DNA of 64,000 bases from Flavobacterium omnivorum (GCF_900099915.1 NZ_FNDB01000005.1:1-64000); one strand, 5' to 3'; shown: positions 46,727 to 55,898, numbered from the stretch's first letter. Program-made: numbers and translations. Notes: generated by a model from the sequence alone, not told the origin.

Positions 46727-47719
46727 ATGAAAAATATATTAAATAGACTGATTAATCACGAAATGCTTTCTTCAGCAGAAGCAAAAGATGTATTGGTTAA
46801 TATTTCCAACGGAAGTTATAATCCGAGTCAAATTACAGCATTCCTTACAGTTTACATGATGCGTAGCGTCAGTATCGAGGAGCTTTCAGGTTTCCGAGAA
46901 GCCTTGTTGGACTTATGTATTAAAGTGGATTTATCAGCCTACAACACCATCGACTTGTGTGGAACGGGTGGTGATGGAAAAGATACTTTTAATATTTCCA
47001 CTTTGGCTTCCTTTGTAACTGCAGGAGCAGGAGTAAAAGTGGCAAAACATGGAAATTACGGGGTTTCCTCTATTTCAGGTTCTAGTAATGTTATGGAAAA
47101 ACTAGGAATCAAATTTAGCAATGACGCTGATTTTATAGAAAAGAGTATCGACAAAGCGGGAATTGCCATTTTACATGCACCATTATTTCACCCCGCGATG
47201 AAAAATGTAGGTCCAATACGTAAAGAATTAGCAGTAAAAACATTTTTTAATATGCTAGGACCAATGGTAAATCCGTCCTTTCCAAAAAACCAATTGGTTG
47301 GTGTTTTCAATTTAGAATTAGCCAGAATGTATGCGTACTTGTATCAGAATACGGATGTAAATTTTACGATTTTACATTCGCTTGACGGTTATGACGAAGT
47401 TTCTTTAACTGGAGCAACAAAAACAATTACAAGCACGATGGAAGGAATGCTGCATCCCGAAGATTTTGGTGTTCGCCTTTTGCTGCAAAGCGAGATTGAA
47501 GGCGGAACGACCATCGAAGATTCAGCACAAATATTTATGAATATTATTTCTGGAAAAGGAACCGAAGCACAAAACAACGTAGTCTGTGCAAATGCAGCTA
47601 TGGCCATTGCAACGGTGACAAAATGTTCTCCTTTAGAAGGATTTCAAATAGCGAAAGAAAGTTTATTATCTGGAAAAGGACTTTTATCTTTGAAAACATT
47701 ACAAGAATTGAGTACATAA
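46727..47719 (+). CDS. trpD: Anthranilate phosphoribosyltransferase
   Basis: 330 residues. TrpD joins anthranilate to phosphoribosyl pyrophosphate. LCGTGGDGKDTFNIST binds PRPP; VAKHGNYGVSSISGSSNVMEKLG and NVGPIRKELAVKTFFNMLGPM are family signatures, and YDEVSLTGATKT follows. Preceded by about 100 noncoding bases that include text of the type CTTTGCGTCTTTGAG, which recurs in flavobacterial intergenic DNA. Confidence 0.95.
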   Translation: MKNILNRLINHEMLSSAEAKDVLVNISNGSYNPSQITAFLTVYMMRSVSIEELSGFREALLDLCIKVDLSAYNTIDLCGTGGDGKDTFNISTLASFVTAGAGVKVAKHGNYGVSSISGSSNVMEKLGIKFSNDADFIEKSIDKAGIAILHAPLFHPAMKNVGPIRKELAVKTFFNMLGPMVNPSFPKNQLVGVFNLELARMYAYLYQNTDVNFTILHSLDGYDEVSLTGATKTITSTMEGMLHPEDFGVRLLLQSEIEGGTTIEDSAQIFMNIISGKGTEAQNNVVCANAAMAIATVTKCSPLEGFQIAKESLLSGKGLLSLKTLQELST

Positions 47720-47734
47720 TATCAAATTAAAATA

Positions 47735-48162
47735 TTTAAAAATTGAAAAATTGAAAGATTATGACAATGTCAATTGAAAAATTCGAAGTGTACCAAAAAG
47801 GTATTCAATTAGCAAAATTGATTTTTAAATTATTAAACAACAAACCCTTTGAAAAAGAATTCGGTTTCAAAGATCAAATAAAAAGAGCTGTCATTTCGAT
47901 TACTAATAACATCGCAGAAGGTTCCGAATACAATAGTAACAAACAGCTAATAAAATATTTAAAATTTCCAAAGGAAGTTGTGCAGAAGTTAGTAGTATGT
48001 TAGTATTAGCAAAAGAATTAGAACTAATATCACAAATAGAAATTGAAAAAAGTTATGATTTAAGTATCGAGATTTCTCAAAACTTATCCAACTTTATAAA
48101 ATATTTAAACACCAAAATTAAAGAGTAATTTGTTGAACATCACAAATTTTTCAATATTTAAA
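47735..48162. repeat. Inverted repeats flanking the first broken IVP gene
   Basis: TTTAAAAATTGAAAAATT (47735-47752) and its near-perfect inverted copy AATTTTTCAATATTTAAA (48145-48162; 17 of 18 bases) bracket the gene at 47761-48128. Base composition is simple, so chance or a general intergenic repeat remains possible; a similar inverted repeat lies between trpE and trpG without any IVP gene. Confidence 0.45.
47761..48128 (+). pseudogene. Frameshifted four-helix-bundle (23S rRNA IVP-type) gene inside the trp operon
   Basis: The first 69 codons encode the family's start (SIEKFEVYQKGIQLAKLIFKLL, DQIKRAVISITNNIAEGSEY). A one-base loss near 47964-47970 then moves the frame, giving a stop at 48001-48003. 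In the other frame the family C-terminus continues: KGSCAEVSSMLVLAKELEL to NLSNFIKYLNTKIKE, stop at 48126. Restored length is about 122 residues, normal for this family (four helix bundle protein/S23). The gene lies between trpD and trpC, unrelated in function, and looks like an insertion. A sequencing error is the alternative to decay. Confidence 0.82.
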
Positions 48163-48184
48163 TTTCTCAATATTAAATTAAACC

Positions 48185-48970
48185 ATGAACATCCTAGATA
48201 AAATTATAGTTGACAAAAAACGAGAAGTAATTCTCAAGAAATCAATCATTCCAGTTTCACAATTAGAGGCGTCTGTTTTCTTTGAAAAAAAGACCCTTTC
48301 ATTGCGTGCTAATTTATTAAATAGCACCTCCGGAATTATTGCAGAACACAAACGCCGTTCGCCTTCTAAAGCAGAAATAAATTATAGTTTTACGGTGGAA
48401 GAAGTAACAAAAGGATACGAAAATTCTGGTGCCTGTGGCATATCGGTATTGACGGATGGAAAATATTTTGGAGGTTCGTTAGATGATTTACTTTTGGCAC
48501 GAGCAACAGTAAATATTCCGTTATTGCGAAAAGAATTTATTGTAGATGAATACCAAATCCTAGAAGCCAAAGCGTACGGAGCTGATTTAATTCTGCTAAT
48601 CGCAGCAGTTTTAACAAGAGCGGAAATTAAAGCTTTATCCGAATTTGCAAAAAATCTAGGACTCGAAGTATTACTTGAAGTACACAATCAGGAAGAATTA
48701 GAAAAATCGATTATGCCTACATTAGACATGATTGGGGTTAACAATAGAAACCTGAAAACATTTGAAGTGAGTTTGGATTTCAGCAAGCAATTAGCCAACC
48801 AAATTCCAGATGATTTTGTAAAAATTTCAGAAAGTGGAATTTCATCCATTGAAGCCATTAATGAATTGAAACCTTTTGGGTATAAAGGATTTTTAATTGG
48901 TGAAAACTTCATGAAAACGGATAATGCGGGTCAAGCAGCAACGGAGTTTATTAAGCAAATAGCACATTAA
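48185..48970 (+). CDS. trpC: Indole-3-glycerol phosphate synthase
   Basis: 261 residues. Converts CdRP to indole-3-glycerol phosphate. The (beta/alpha)8 signatures are IIAEHKRRSPSKAEIN (catalytic Lys region), GISVLTDGKYFGGSLDDL, PLLRKEFIVDEYQI, LEVLLEVHNQEEL, IGVNNRNLKTFEVS and ISESGI near the C-terminus. Monofunctional, not fused to trpF. Confidence 0.95.
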   Translation: MNILDKIIVDKKREVILKKSIIPVSQLEASVFFEKKTLSLRANLLNSTSGIIAEHKRRSPSKAEINYSFTVEEVTKGYENSGACGISVLTDGKYFGGSLDDLLLARATVNIPLLRKEFIVDEYQILEAKAYGADLILLIAAVLTRAEIKALSEFAKNLGLEVLLEVHNQEELEKSIMPTLDMIGVNNRNLKTFEVSLDFSKQLANQIPDDFVKISESGISSIEAINELKPFGYKGFLIGENFMKTDNAGQAATEFIKQIAH

Positions 48971-49014
48971 CCAGCAAAGTGGGAATTAGCAACAAATAAA
49001 TACTTTTGTCAATA

Positions 49015-49722
49015 ATGGATTCATTTTTAGAAAATAAAAATAGTGGTAATCTTCAAACAAATTCCACTCCAATGTTTCCCCCTCGGGAGTCAGGGAGCTT
49101 TGGAACTAAAATCTGCGGAATGAAATACACTAAAAACATTCTCGAAATAGCCTCGCTCCTACCCGATTATATGGGATTTATATTCTGGGATAAATCTAGT
49201 AGGTATTTTGATGGAGTGATTCCACCTTTACCTAAATCGATTAAAAAAGTGGGGGTTTTTGTTAATGAAAGTATTGCAGTTATTTTGGCGAAAGCGCAAA
49301 CCTACGATTTACAAGCCATTCAGTTGCACGGCCATGAATCAGTAGCATTTTGTACTGAATTAAGGAGTGCGGTAGGAAATGATATTGAAATTATAAAAGT
49401 GTTTTCGGTTGCTGCTGATTTTGATTTTGAAGTTCTGCAACCCTTTGAAGCGGTTTGTGATTATTTCCTTTTTGATACCAAAGGAAAATTACCCGGTGGC
49501 AACGGCTCAACATTCGATTGGACAGTATTAAAAAAATATCCATCGACCAAACCTTTTTTTCTAAGCGGTGGCATTGGTTTAGAAGAAATCGATTTGACAA
49601 CAGCTATTTTATCAACACAATTACCCATTCATGCTTTGGATTTAAATAGTAAATTTGAAACAGAGCCTGGATTAAAAGACAAAAATTTATTGAGCAAGTT
49701 TCAACATAATTTGAAACTTTAA
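49015..49722 (+). CDS. trpF: Phosphoribosylanthranilate isomerase
   Basis: About 235 residues from the ATG at 49015. TrpF isomerises PRA to CdRP. The body has TKICGMKYTKNILE (catalytic Cys), DYMGFIFWDKSSRYF, KVGVFVNES, AIQLHGHES, LFDTKGKLPGGNGSTFDW and PFFLSGGIG. About 30 residues precede the conserved KICGM, more than the usual 3-5; they are low in family similarity and include PPRESGSFG, encoded by a C/G-rich stretch. The true start may be later (ATG at 49072) or the extension may come from inserted DNA. Confidence 0.9.
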   Translation: MDSFLENKNSGNLQTNSTPMFPPRESGSFGTKICGMKYTKNILEIASLLPDYMGFIFWDKSSRYFDGVIPPLPKSIKKVGVFVNESIAVILAKAQTYDLQAIQLHGHESVAFCTELRSAVGNDIEIIKVFSVAADFDFEVLQPFEAVCDYFLFDTKGKLPGGNGSTFDWTVLKKYPSTKPFFLSGGIGLEEIDLTTAILSTQLPIHALDLNSKFETEPGLKDKNLLSKFQHNLKL

Positions 49723-49742
49723 ACTTTTAAACTTAAAACAAA

Positions 49743-50924
49743 ATGAGTTACAACGTCAACGAAAAAGGCTATTATGGAGAATTTGGAGGTGCTTTCATTC
49801 CTGAAATGTTATATCCAAATGTAGAAGAATTACGACAAAATTATTTAAAAATCACAGCTGAACCAGCATTTCAAGCTGAATTTGATGACCTGCTTAAGGA
49901 GTATGTAGGTCGCCCTACGCCACTGTATTTTGCAAAGCGTTTATCTGAACAATACAATACAAAAATTTACCTAAAAAGAGAAGACCTATGCCATACGGGT
50001 GCGCATAAAATTAACAATACGATTGGACAAATTATTCTTGCAAAACGATTAGGCAAGACCAGAATCATTGCCGAAACTGGCGCAGGTCAGCATGGAGTGG
50101 CTACCGCAACCGTTTGTGCCTTGATGGGCTTGGAATGCATTGTGTACATGGGCGAAGTCGACATTAAGCGTCAGGCACCAAATGTAGCTCGTATGAAAAT
50201 GTTAGGTGCCGAAGTTCGTCCCGCCAAATCAGGTTCAAAAACCTTGAAAGATGCTACAAATGAAGCCATCAGAGATTGGATCAATAATCCTGTTGACACC
50301 TATTATATTATAGGATCTGTCGTAGGACCACATCCCTATCCAGATATGGTAGCGCGTTTTCAAAGTGTTATCTCGAAAGAAATTAAAGAACAATTACTAG
50401 AAAAAGAAGGACGTGAAAACCCCGATTACGTAATTGCCTGTGTTGGTGGTGGAAGCAATGCCGCAGGAACATATTATCATTTTCTAGACAATGAAGACGT
50501 GACCATTATTGCTGTAGAAGCAGCCGGTTTAGGAGTCGATTCTGGAGAAAGTGCCGCTACCTCCGCTTTAGGAAAAGTGGGCGTTATTCATGGAAGTAAA
50601 ACCTTATTGATGCAAACTACGGATGGCCAAATCACAGAGCCGTATTCCATTTCTGCCGGACTCGATTACCCAGGAGTGGGACCTATGCATGCTAATTTAT
50701 TCACTACTGGTAGAGCAAAATTTATCTCGATCACCGATGCCGAAGCTATGGATTGGGGTATCAAATTATCTAAAATGGAGGGATTAATTCCAGCCATCGA
50801 AAGTGCCCATGCTTTTGCAGTTCTGGATGAAATGAAGTTCAAACCAGAAGATATTGTGGTCATCAACCTTTCCGGTCGTGGCGACAAAGATTTGAATACC
50901 TATATTGATTATTTTAAATTATAA
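49743..50924 (+). CDS. trpB: Tryptophan synthase beta subunit
   Basis: 393 residues, standard TrpB1 length. It condenses indole and serine. [14 protein letters not shown] opens the protein; [20 protein letters not shown] has the PLP Lys; [15 protein letters not shown] binds the serine carboxylate; [15 protein letters not shown] binds phosphate; LSGRGDKD is near the end. Its partner trpA is not adjacent: about 1,100 bases of inserted sequence separate them. Confidence 0.96.
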   Translation: MSYNVNEKGYYGEFGGAFIPEMLYPNVEELRQNYLKITAEPAFQAEFDDLLKEYVGRPTPLYFAKRLSEQYNTKIYLKREDLCHTGAHKINNTIGQIILAKRLGKTRIIAETGAGQHGVATATVCALMGLECIVYMGEVDIKRQAPNVARMKMLGAEVRPAKSGSKTLKDATNEAIRDWINNPVDTYYIIGSVVGPHPYPDMVARFQSVISKEIKEQLLEKEGRENPDYVIACVGGGSNAAGTYYHFLDNEDVTIIAVEAAGLGVDSGESAATSALGKVGVIHGSKTLLMQTTDGQITEPYSISAGLDYPGVGPMHANLFTTGRAKFISITDAEAMDWGIKLSKMEGLIPAIESAHAFAVLDEMKFKPEDIVVINLSGRGDKDLNTYIDYFKL

Positions 50925-50949
50925 TTGTATTTATCCTGAATTTATTTCA

Positions 50950-51062
50950 GGGCGTTCCCTTGCTTTCACTAGCGTTACTGCAAGGTCAGGCTTTCCGTTA
51001 CAATCTTTTTTACCTTGCAAAAAAGCAAGCTCAAAAAAATTTTCAATGCACTCCTTAACGCA
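50950..51062 (-). repeat. Interspersed structured repeat, copy D
   Basis: Reverse-orientation copy of the family at 621: GGGCGTTCCC at the left, GGTCAGGCTTTCCGTTACAA in the middle and CACTCCTTAACGCA at the right match the reverse complement of copy A (GGGCGTT, GGGCTATTCGCTGCAA, CCCTAACGC). Its variable loops are TTGCAAAAAAGCAA-like. It lies between trpB and the cyclotransferase-like gene and so within the trp transcript. Confidence 0.58.
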
Positions 51063-51109
51063 AAAAAAGTACACGAAGCAGTTCAATTCAGATTTTGAAA
51101 ATAGAAACT

Positions 51110-51430
51110 ATGGAAAAATTATTCGCTTATGGTAGCCTTCAAAATGAGGACATACAAACAGATCTATTTGGACGGATTCTTGAGGGAACTCCTGAAACAC
51201 TAATTGGTTATATTGTAAAAAACATTCAAATTGAAGAAGAATTTGGGCTAGTCTACTATCCCATTATAACGGAAACTCACAAGCCTGAAGATACGATCAA
51301 CGGAATGGTTTATGCCATAACCACAAAGGAACTGCATCAATCGGATCTTTATGAAGGATTGCATTACAAGCGTGTTGAAGTACAGTTGCAATCGGAACAA
51401 AAAGCTTGGGCGTATAGTGCGGCTATTTAA
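51110..51430 (+). CDS. Gamma-glutamylcyclotransferase (AIG2-like) family protein
   Basis: 106 residues. The family motif LFAYGSLQNEDIQ opens the protein (substrate-binding loop), and YEGLHYKRVEVQL carries the expected catalytic Glu (in DLYEGLHY). Such small proteins release pyroglutamate from gamma-glutamyl peptides or amines. I start at MEKLFAYGSL (51110) rather than the in-frame ATG at 51095. Its place between trpB and trpA has no metabolic sense and suggests insertion into the operon. Confidence 0.85.
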   Translation: MEKLFAYGSLQNEDIQTDLFGRILEGTPETLIGYIVKNIQIEEEFGLVYYPIITETHKPEDTINGMVYAITTKELHQSDLYEGLHYKRVEVQLQSEQKAWAYSAAI

Positions 51431-52015
51431 TGTATGATTTACGATATTCGATAGACGATGTTTGATATTAAATGTCAAATCTTATTTAGTATCAACTTAA
51501 TTTTTTAATTGAAGTGAAAGAAATAATGTTGAAGAGAACAAAGAAATTTGCAATTGATTGCTGGATTCTTTGTGCCAAATCACCAAAATCTAGAGAATAC
51601 AATGCGAATGTAAATCAACCTGCTAGATGTTCCAGTTCCGTAGGTGCTAATTACAGAGCTTAACAAAGAGCAAAATCGGCAGCAGATTTTATCAATAAAT
51701 TAAAAATCGTTGAGGAAGAAGCAGATGAAAGTCACTTTTTTATTGAAACTCTATTTGATATGATAAGGATTGAAAAACAAGAAGTGGCATTGCTAGAAGA
51801 AATGGAAATACTTAAAAAAGAAGGAAACAGACTCGTTGCAATAGTGATTTCATCAATAAAGACAGCAGGAATCAATAATTCAAAATAAACAAAACTAAAA
51901 CAATAAGACAGACTTAAAAAAATAACTCCAACTAAATAGGCTTTCTTAAATCCTAAATAAAATATCAAACACCAAAAATTTAAAATCGTATAACACATAT
52001 CGTAAATCGTACATT
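51429..52015. repeat. Inverted repeats flanking the second broken IVP gene
   Basis: AATGTATGATTTACGATAT (51429-51447) is a near-perfect inverted copy of ATATCGTAAATCGTACATT (51997-52015; 18 of 19). A second inner pair, GATGTTTGATATT (51457-51469) and AATATCAAACACC (51961-51973), matches at 12 of 13. The left end overlaps the stop codon of the cyclotransferase-like gene; the right ends 3 bases before the trpA ATG. The arms enclose a single decayed four-helix-bundle gene, giving a 587-base unit that looks like a small mobile cassette. No transposase is present. Confidence 0.6.
51514..51888 (+). pseudogene. Four-helix-bundle (23S rRNA IVP-type) gene with an internal stop
   Basis: From GTG 51514 (or ATG 51526) the frame encodes a typical family protein: FAIDCWILCAKSPKSREYN, QPARCSSSVGANYRA, then an in-frame TAA at 51661-51663, then QRAKSAADFINKLKIVEEEAD, FFIETLFDMI and a C-terminal helix to the stop at 51886. 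Family members read RA(C/A)(C/R)RAKS here, so the stop replaces a sense codon in the most conserved stretch. It would be about 124 residues intact. It sits between the cyclotransferase-like gene and trpA within inverted repeats. Confidence 0.82.
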
Positions 52016-52017
52016 AA

Positions 52018-52779
52018 ATGAACAGAATAAATCAAAAATTACAAGAAACTAAAAAAATTCTTTCCATCTATTTTTCAGCGGGATATCCCAACTTAAAGGA
52101 TACGGTACAAATCATTGAAGACCTAGAAAAAAATGGTGTGGACATGATCGAGATAGGACTGCCTTTTAGCGATCCATTGGCCGATGGACCAACAATTCAA
52201 GAAAGTTCTACCCAGGCATTGCATAATGGAATGACAACTCAAGTTTTGTTTGATCAACTTAAAGACATCCGAAAAACCGTTTCTATTCCACTAATTATTA
52301 TGGGCTATTTCAACCCAATGTTACAATACGGAATTGATAATTTTTGCAAAGAGTGCGCTGCTATTGGCATTGACGGACTAATCATACCCGACCTTCCAGT
52401 TAATGTATATGCTGACGAATATAAAGCTACTTTTGAAAAATACGGCTTGAAAAATATATTCTTAATTACGCCACAAACTTCTGTAGAACGCATCCATTTT
52501 ATTGACAGTGTTTCTGATGGATTTATTTATATGGTGAGTTCAGCGAGTGTGACAGGATCACAAACGGGTTTTGGGAGCGCACAAGAAGACTATTTCAAGC
52601 GCATTGCCGATATGAATCTGAAAAATTCTCAAGTAATTGGTTTTGGAATCAACAACAAAGAAACCTTCGAGCAAGCCACGCAATTTGCCAAAGGAGCGAT
52701 TATTGGAAGTGCTTTTATTCAGGATTTAACCAAAAACGGAACAGGGAAAATTAAAGAATTTGTCGAAGCAATTCGATAA
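52018..52779 (+). CDS. trpA: Tryptophan synthase alpha subunit
   Basis: 253 residues. Splits indole-3-glycerol phosphate into indole and glyceraldehyde 3-phosphate. Signatures: SIYFSAGYPNLKDT at the start, MIEIGLPFSDPLADGPTIQ with the catalytic Glu, Asp in IDGLIIPDLPV, YMVSSASVTGSQTGF, and GFGINNKE near the C-terminus. Last gene of the trp operon; a strong terminator follows. Confidence 0.95.
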   Translation: MNRINQKLQETKKILSIYFSAGYPNLKDTVQIIEDLEKNGVDMIEIGLPFSDPLADGPTIQESSTQALHNGMTTQVLFDQLKDIRKTVSIPLIIMGYFNPMLQYGIDNFCKECAAIGIDGLIIPDLPVNVYADEYKATFEKYGLKNIFLITPQTSVERIHFIDSVSDGFIYMVSSASVTGSQTGFGSAQEDYFKRIADMNLKNSQVIGFGINNKETFEQATQFAKGAIIGSAFIQDLTKNGTGKIKEFVEAIR

Positions 52780-52800
52780 AATTATTTTAATCATAAAAGT

Positions 52801-52839
52801 AAACCAGTGTTTAAAGTACTTTTAAACACTGGTTTTTTT
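52801..52839 (+). terminator. trp operon terminator
   Basis: AAACCAGTGTTTAAA pairs perfectly with TTTAAACACTGGTTT around GTACT, followed by a T run. Confidence 0.88.
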
Positions 52840-53269
52840 GTTTTTAATTCATATATTTTTATAATTCTTTAGTCATTTAAAGAAAGACTGTTTTTAATTT
52901 GTAAGAAAATATAATTATATTTAAGAAAACTTAAAAGAAACAAACTTTCGACAATCTAACCCGAATTGATTGTAAAAGCGAAACTTTATTTCGTCTAAAT
53001 ATAAATCGTGCTACATTTTAAAAAAGAAGTATAAATTAATTAAGTTATTTCATAAAAAAAATTTATTGTCAAAATAGATAATTAATATTGGTCAATTATC
53101 ACTACCTGATTTTTCCTTTTACCAATGCATTTTGATTATTATAAATCTTAGAGATAACAGAATTTACTTTATATTTAGGGATTACTAAATTCTATAGAAA
53201 AACAATCCAATTCATTGAAATGTTTTGTTTTTAATTTTACCAATAACAACAAAATAAAACAGCAATACT
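52840..53269. other. Intergenic stretch after the trp operon
   Basis: 430 bases, very AT-rich. I see no ORF, tRNA or repeat of the families above. A weak -7-like TAATTTTA near 53234 lacks a well-spaced TTG. The region probably holds the promoter of the S9 peptidase gene. Confidence 0.4.
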
Positions 53270-55429
53270 ATGAGAAAATTATCAATTACATTATTATTTT
53301 TATTACAGTTGCACGCTACAATTGCTCAAAATAAAACGGAGCATATTACCCTTACTGATATGTTAAAAATTAAAACTGTTGGAAACATCAGCTTAACTAA
53401 GGACGGAAAACGAGCTGCTTTTACAGTAAATACAATTGAAAATGATGAAAATAACAAGTTGGATTATAAATACCGATCTCAGATTTTCACGGTGGCTATC
53501 TCAGGAAATACCACGCCTGTTCAAATGACCACGCATAAAGATGGAGCTACAAAACCTACCTGGAGCCCTGACGGCAAGCAAATGGCTTTTACTCGTTCTG
53601 TAGAGGACAAAAATCAAATATTTATCATTTCTATGGAAGGCGGTGAACCCATGCAATTAACAAAAGATAAATATGGCGCAAGCAATCCAAAATGGTCACC
53701 AAATGGCAAAAATATACTATATTCATCTAGTGTCCCGTTGCACGATTTACTAAAAGATTCTATTTTAAACCCAGCAAAATCGATTCCTACATGGAAAATG
53801 GAAAAGCCTGGTTTTGATAAAAACGAGCATTTGCTAACCAATAAAGAAAAGCCAGAACCAAACGGAAATTTATCCCAAATTAGAGCCTATCTTGATAAAA
53901 ATGCAACCGATAAAAAAGCAATCGTCCTTAATAAATTGAATTTTCAAAGTGAATCAAACGTATCATCGGAGATGAATTTCAATCACTTTTTTGAAATAAA
54001 TGTATCTAAAGATGCAGCTCCTAGACTACTAACAAATGGTTTTTATAATTTTAGCACCGCTGATTATACGCCAAACGGAAAGCAAATAATTCTATCAGGA
54101 GATGTAGATACTTCAGAAAACCAAGACCGATCCTTAGAAAGTGAGATTTTTATAATGGATGCCAATGGAGAAAATTTCAAAATGTTATTAGGAGAAGACG
54201 GAAAAAGATACAATAGCGCGTCACTATCGCGATCCGGAAAATGGTTGGCTTTTCTTTCCAGCACCACCTCATTTGTATCAGTATCTTCACTATCGATAAT
54301 GCCACTAAATGGAACTGAAAAAGATATTGTTACCATACCTTTTGATCGTAACAAGTCAAATCTTACCTGGAGTAAGAATGATAAATATTTGTATTTTACC
54401 GCTCAAATGAATGGTGGCAACGTATTGCACAGAGTCAACCCATTAACGCAAAAAATAGAAACACTTTCTAGCACTGATTCAGGAATATCTAGTTTTGATA
54501 TAGCAAACAATATGATTATTTACTCAAAAACTCAGGTGTCAAATCCATCTGAATTGTATTTGGCTGATGCCAATTTCAAAAACGAGAAAAAAATCAGCAC
54601 TTTTAATGATTGGGTTTCTACTAAAAATTTATCCTACCCAGAAAAGAAAACATTCCAAAACGAATTAGGAATGACCGTGGAATATTGGATTATGAAACCA
54701 TCAAACTATAAACAAGGAGAAAAATACCCACTATTGCTAGAAATTCACGGTGGACCATCCGCCATGTGGGGTCCTGGTGAGGAAAGTATGTGGCACGAAT
54801 ACCAATATTTTTGTAGCCAAGGATATGGAGTAGTCTACAGTAATCCTAGAGGTTCTGGTGGATATGGATTGGATTTCTTGAGAGGAAATATCAACGATTG
54901 GGGAACCGGTCCGGCTAGTGACGTACTAACAGCATTAGATAAAACGGTTCAAGAAGGATGGGTAGACCAATCTAAGTTACTCATTACGGGTGGTTCTTAT
55001 GCTGGCTATTTGACCGCATGGATTATAAGTCATGACAATCGCTTTAAAGCGGCATGTGCGCAACGAGGTGTTTATGATTTGAATACCTTTTTTGGAGAAG
55101 GAAACGCTTGGCGATTAGTACCCAATTATTTTGGTGGCTATCCTTGGGAACCAAAAGTTAAGGAGATTCTAGCCCGTGAATCGCCAATAAATTATGTCCA
55201 AAATATTACAACACCGTTTATTATTTTTCATGGAGGTAACGATCGAAGAACTGGGTTTGTTCAAGCTGAAATGCTTTTTCGAAGTCTAAAAGTATTGGGT
55301 CGTCCTGTAGAATTTGTCGTGCATCCCGGCGCCACTCATGAAATTACTCGAGCTGGTGATAATCGTCAACGCATGGATCAAATGCTACGAACGTATGAGT
55401 TTTTTGAAAGAACAATTAACAAGAAATAA
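53270..55429 (+). CDS. Secreted S9 family peptidase (DPP/acylaminoacyl-peptidase type)
   Basis: 719 residues with a signal peptide (MRKLSITLLFLLQLHATIAQ). The N-terminal half is a WD40/TolB-like propeller with repeated units such as KPTWSPDGKQMAFT and NPKWSPNGKNILY. The C-terminal hydrolase domain has LLLEIHGGPSAMWGPG (oxyanion region), the nucleophile in LITGGSYAGYLTAWI, an Asp in FHGGNDRRTGF, and His in HPGATHEITRAG. It should act on peptides in the periplasm. Single gene with its own terminator. Confidence 0.9.
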   Translation: MRKLSITLLFLLQLHATIAQNKTEHITLTDMLKIKTVGNISLTKDGKRAAFTVNTIENDENNKLDYKYRSQIFTVAISGNTTPVQMTTHKDGATKPTWSPDGKQMAFTRSVEDKNQIFIISMEGGEPMQLTKDKYGASNPKWSPNGKNILYSSSVPLHDLLKDSILNPAKSIPTWKMEKPGFDKNEHLLTNKEKPEPNGNLSQIRAYLDKNATDKKAIVLNKLNFQSESNVSSEMNFNHFFEINVSKDAAPRLLTNGFYNFSTADYTPNGKQIILSGDVDTSENQDRSLESEIFIMDANGENFKMLLGEDGKRYNSASLSRSGKWLAFLSSTTSFVSVSSLSIMPLNGTEKDIVTIPFDRNKSNLTWSKNDKYLYFTAQMNGGNVLHRVNPLTQKIETLSSTDSGISSFDIANNMIIYSKTQVSNPSELYLADANFKNEKKISTFNDWVSTKNLSYPEKKTFQNELGMTVEYWIMKPSNYKQGEKYPLLLEIHGGPSAMWGPGEESMWHEYQYFCSQGYGVVYSNPRGSGGYGLDFLRGNINDWGTGPASDVLTALDKTVQEGWVDQSKLLITGGSYAGYLTAWIISHDNRFKAACAQRGVYDLNTFFGEGNAWRLVPNYFGGYPWEPKVKEILARESPINYVQNITTPFIIFHGGNDRRTGFVQAEMLFRSLKVLGRPVEFVVHPGATHEITRAGDNRQRMDQMLRTYEFFERTINKK

Positions 55430-55483
55430 ACTATAAAATCAACTACCAATAACTCCGTTTAAAAATCATACATTTTATTCCTA

Positions 55484-55523
55484 AAAAAAGTCCCTATCAA
55501 AATAAATTTGATAGGGATTTTTC
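55484..55523 (+). terminator. Terminator after the S9 peptidase gene
   Basis: AGTCCCTATCAAA pairs with TTTGATAGGGATT around TAAA-type loop, flanked by A and T runs. Confidence 0.8.
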
Positions 55524-55898
55524 GTTGAATAAAGATAACTAATAATGTAGCCAAATCAATAACAAATCGATAACGCACATCATCTTTTCCATGCGCTTAT
55601 ATGTATCCTGAATGTTTTTGATATCAATCCTTTAGATATCTGAAACTATAATATCAACAGCAATATTCTAACAATTCTTGTGTTTCTGGTAATCCTTGAA
55701 TGAGCAAACCAGCAAGACTTCTTCTTCCTATTGTGAGCCCGCTAGACAAAGTTTAGTTCTAAAAAAAAAAATTATCTAGTTACTGTTGCGCATTCTTGAT
55801 AAAAAATAAATACATTCTACAATTCGGATAGTACAAAATTTAGAATTTGTTTTGTACTTTTAAAACATACTCGTTTACTGAACACTTAAATTACAATA
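55524..55898. other. Intergenic stretch ahead of the GNAT gene
   Basis: 375 bases with no gene. AGTACAAAA (55830-55838) and TTTTGTACT (55850-55858) form a perfect 9-bp inverted repeat 41 bases ahead of the GNAT start, a possible operator; the TACTTTTA that overlaps its right arm is a near match to the -7 box. Nothing else is recognised. Confidence 0.4.

Noticed and set aside
47967..48003. The 80-residue frame at 47761 as an intact short protein
   Set aside because: The family C-terminus continues without interruption in the next frame, so the short product is the result of a frameshift rather than a real small gene.
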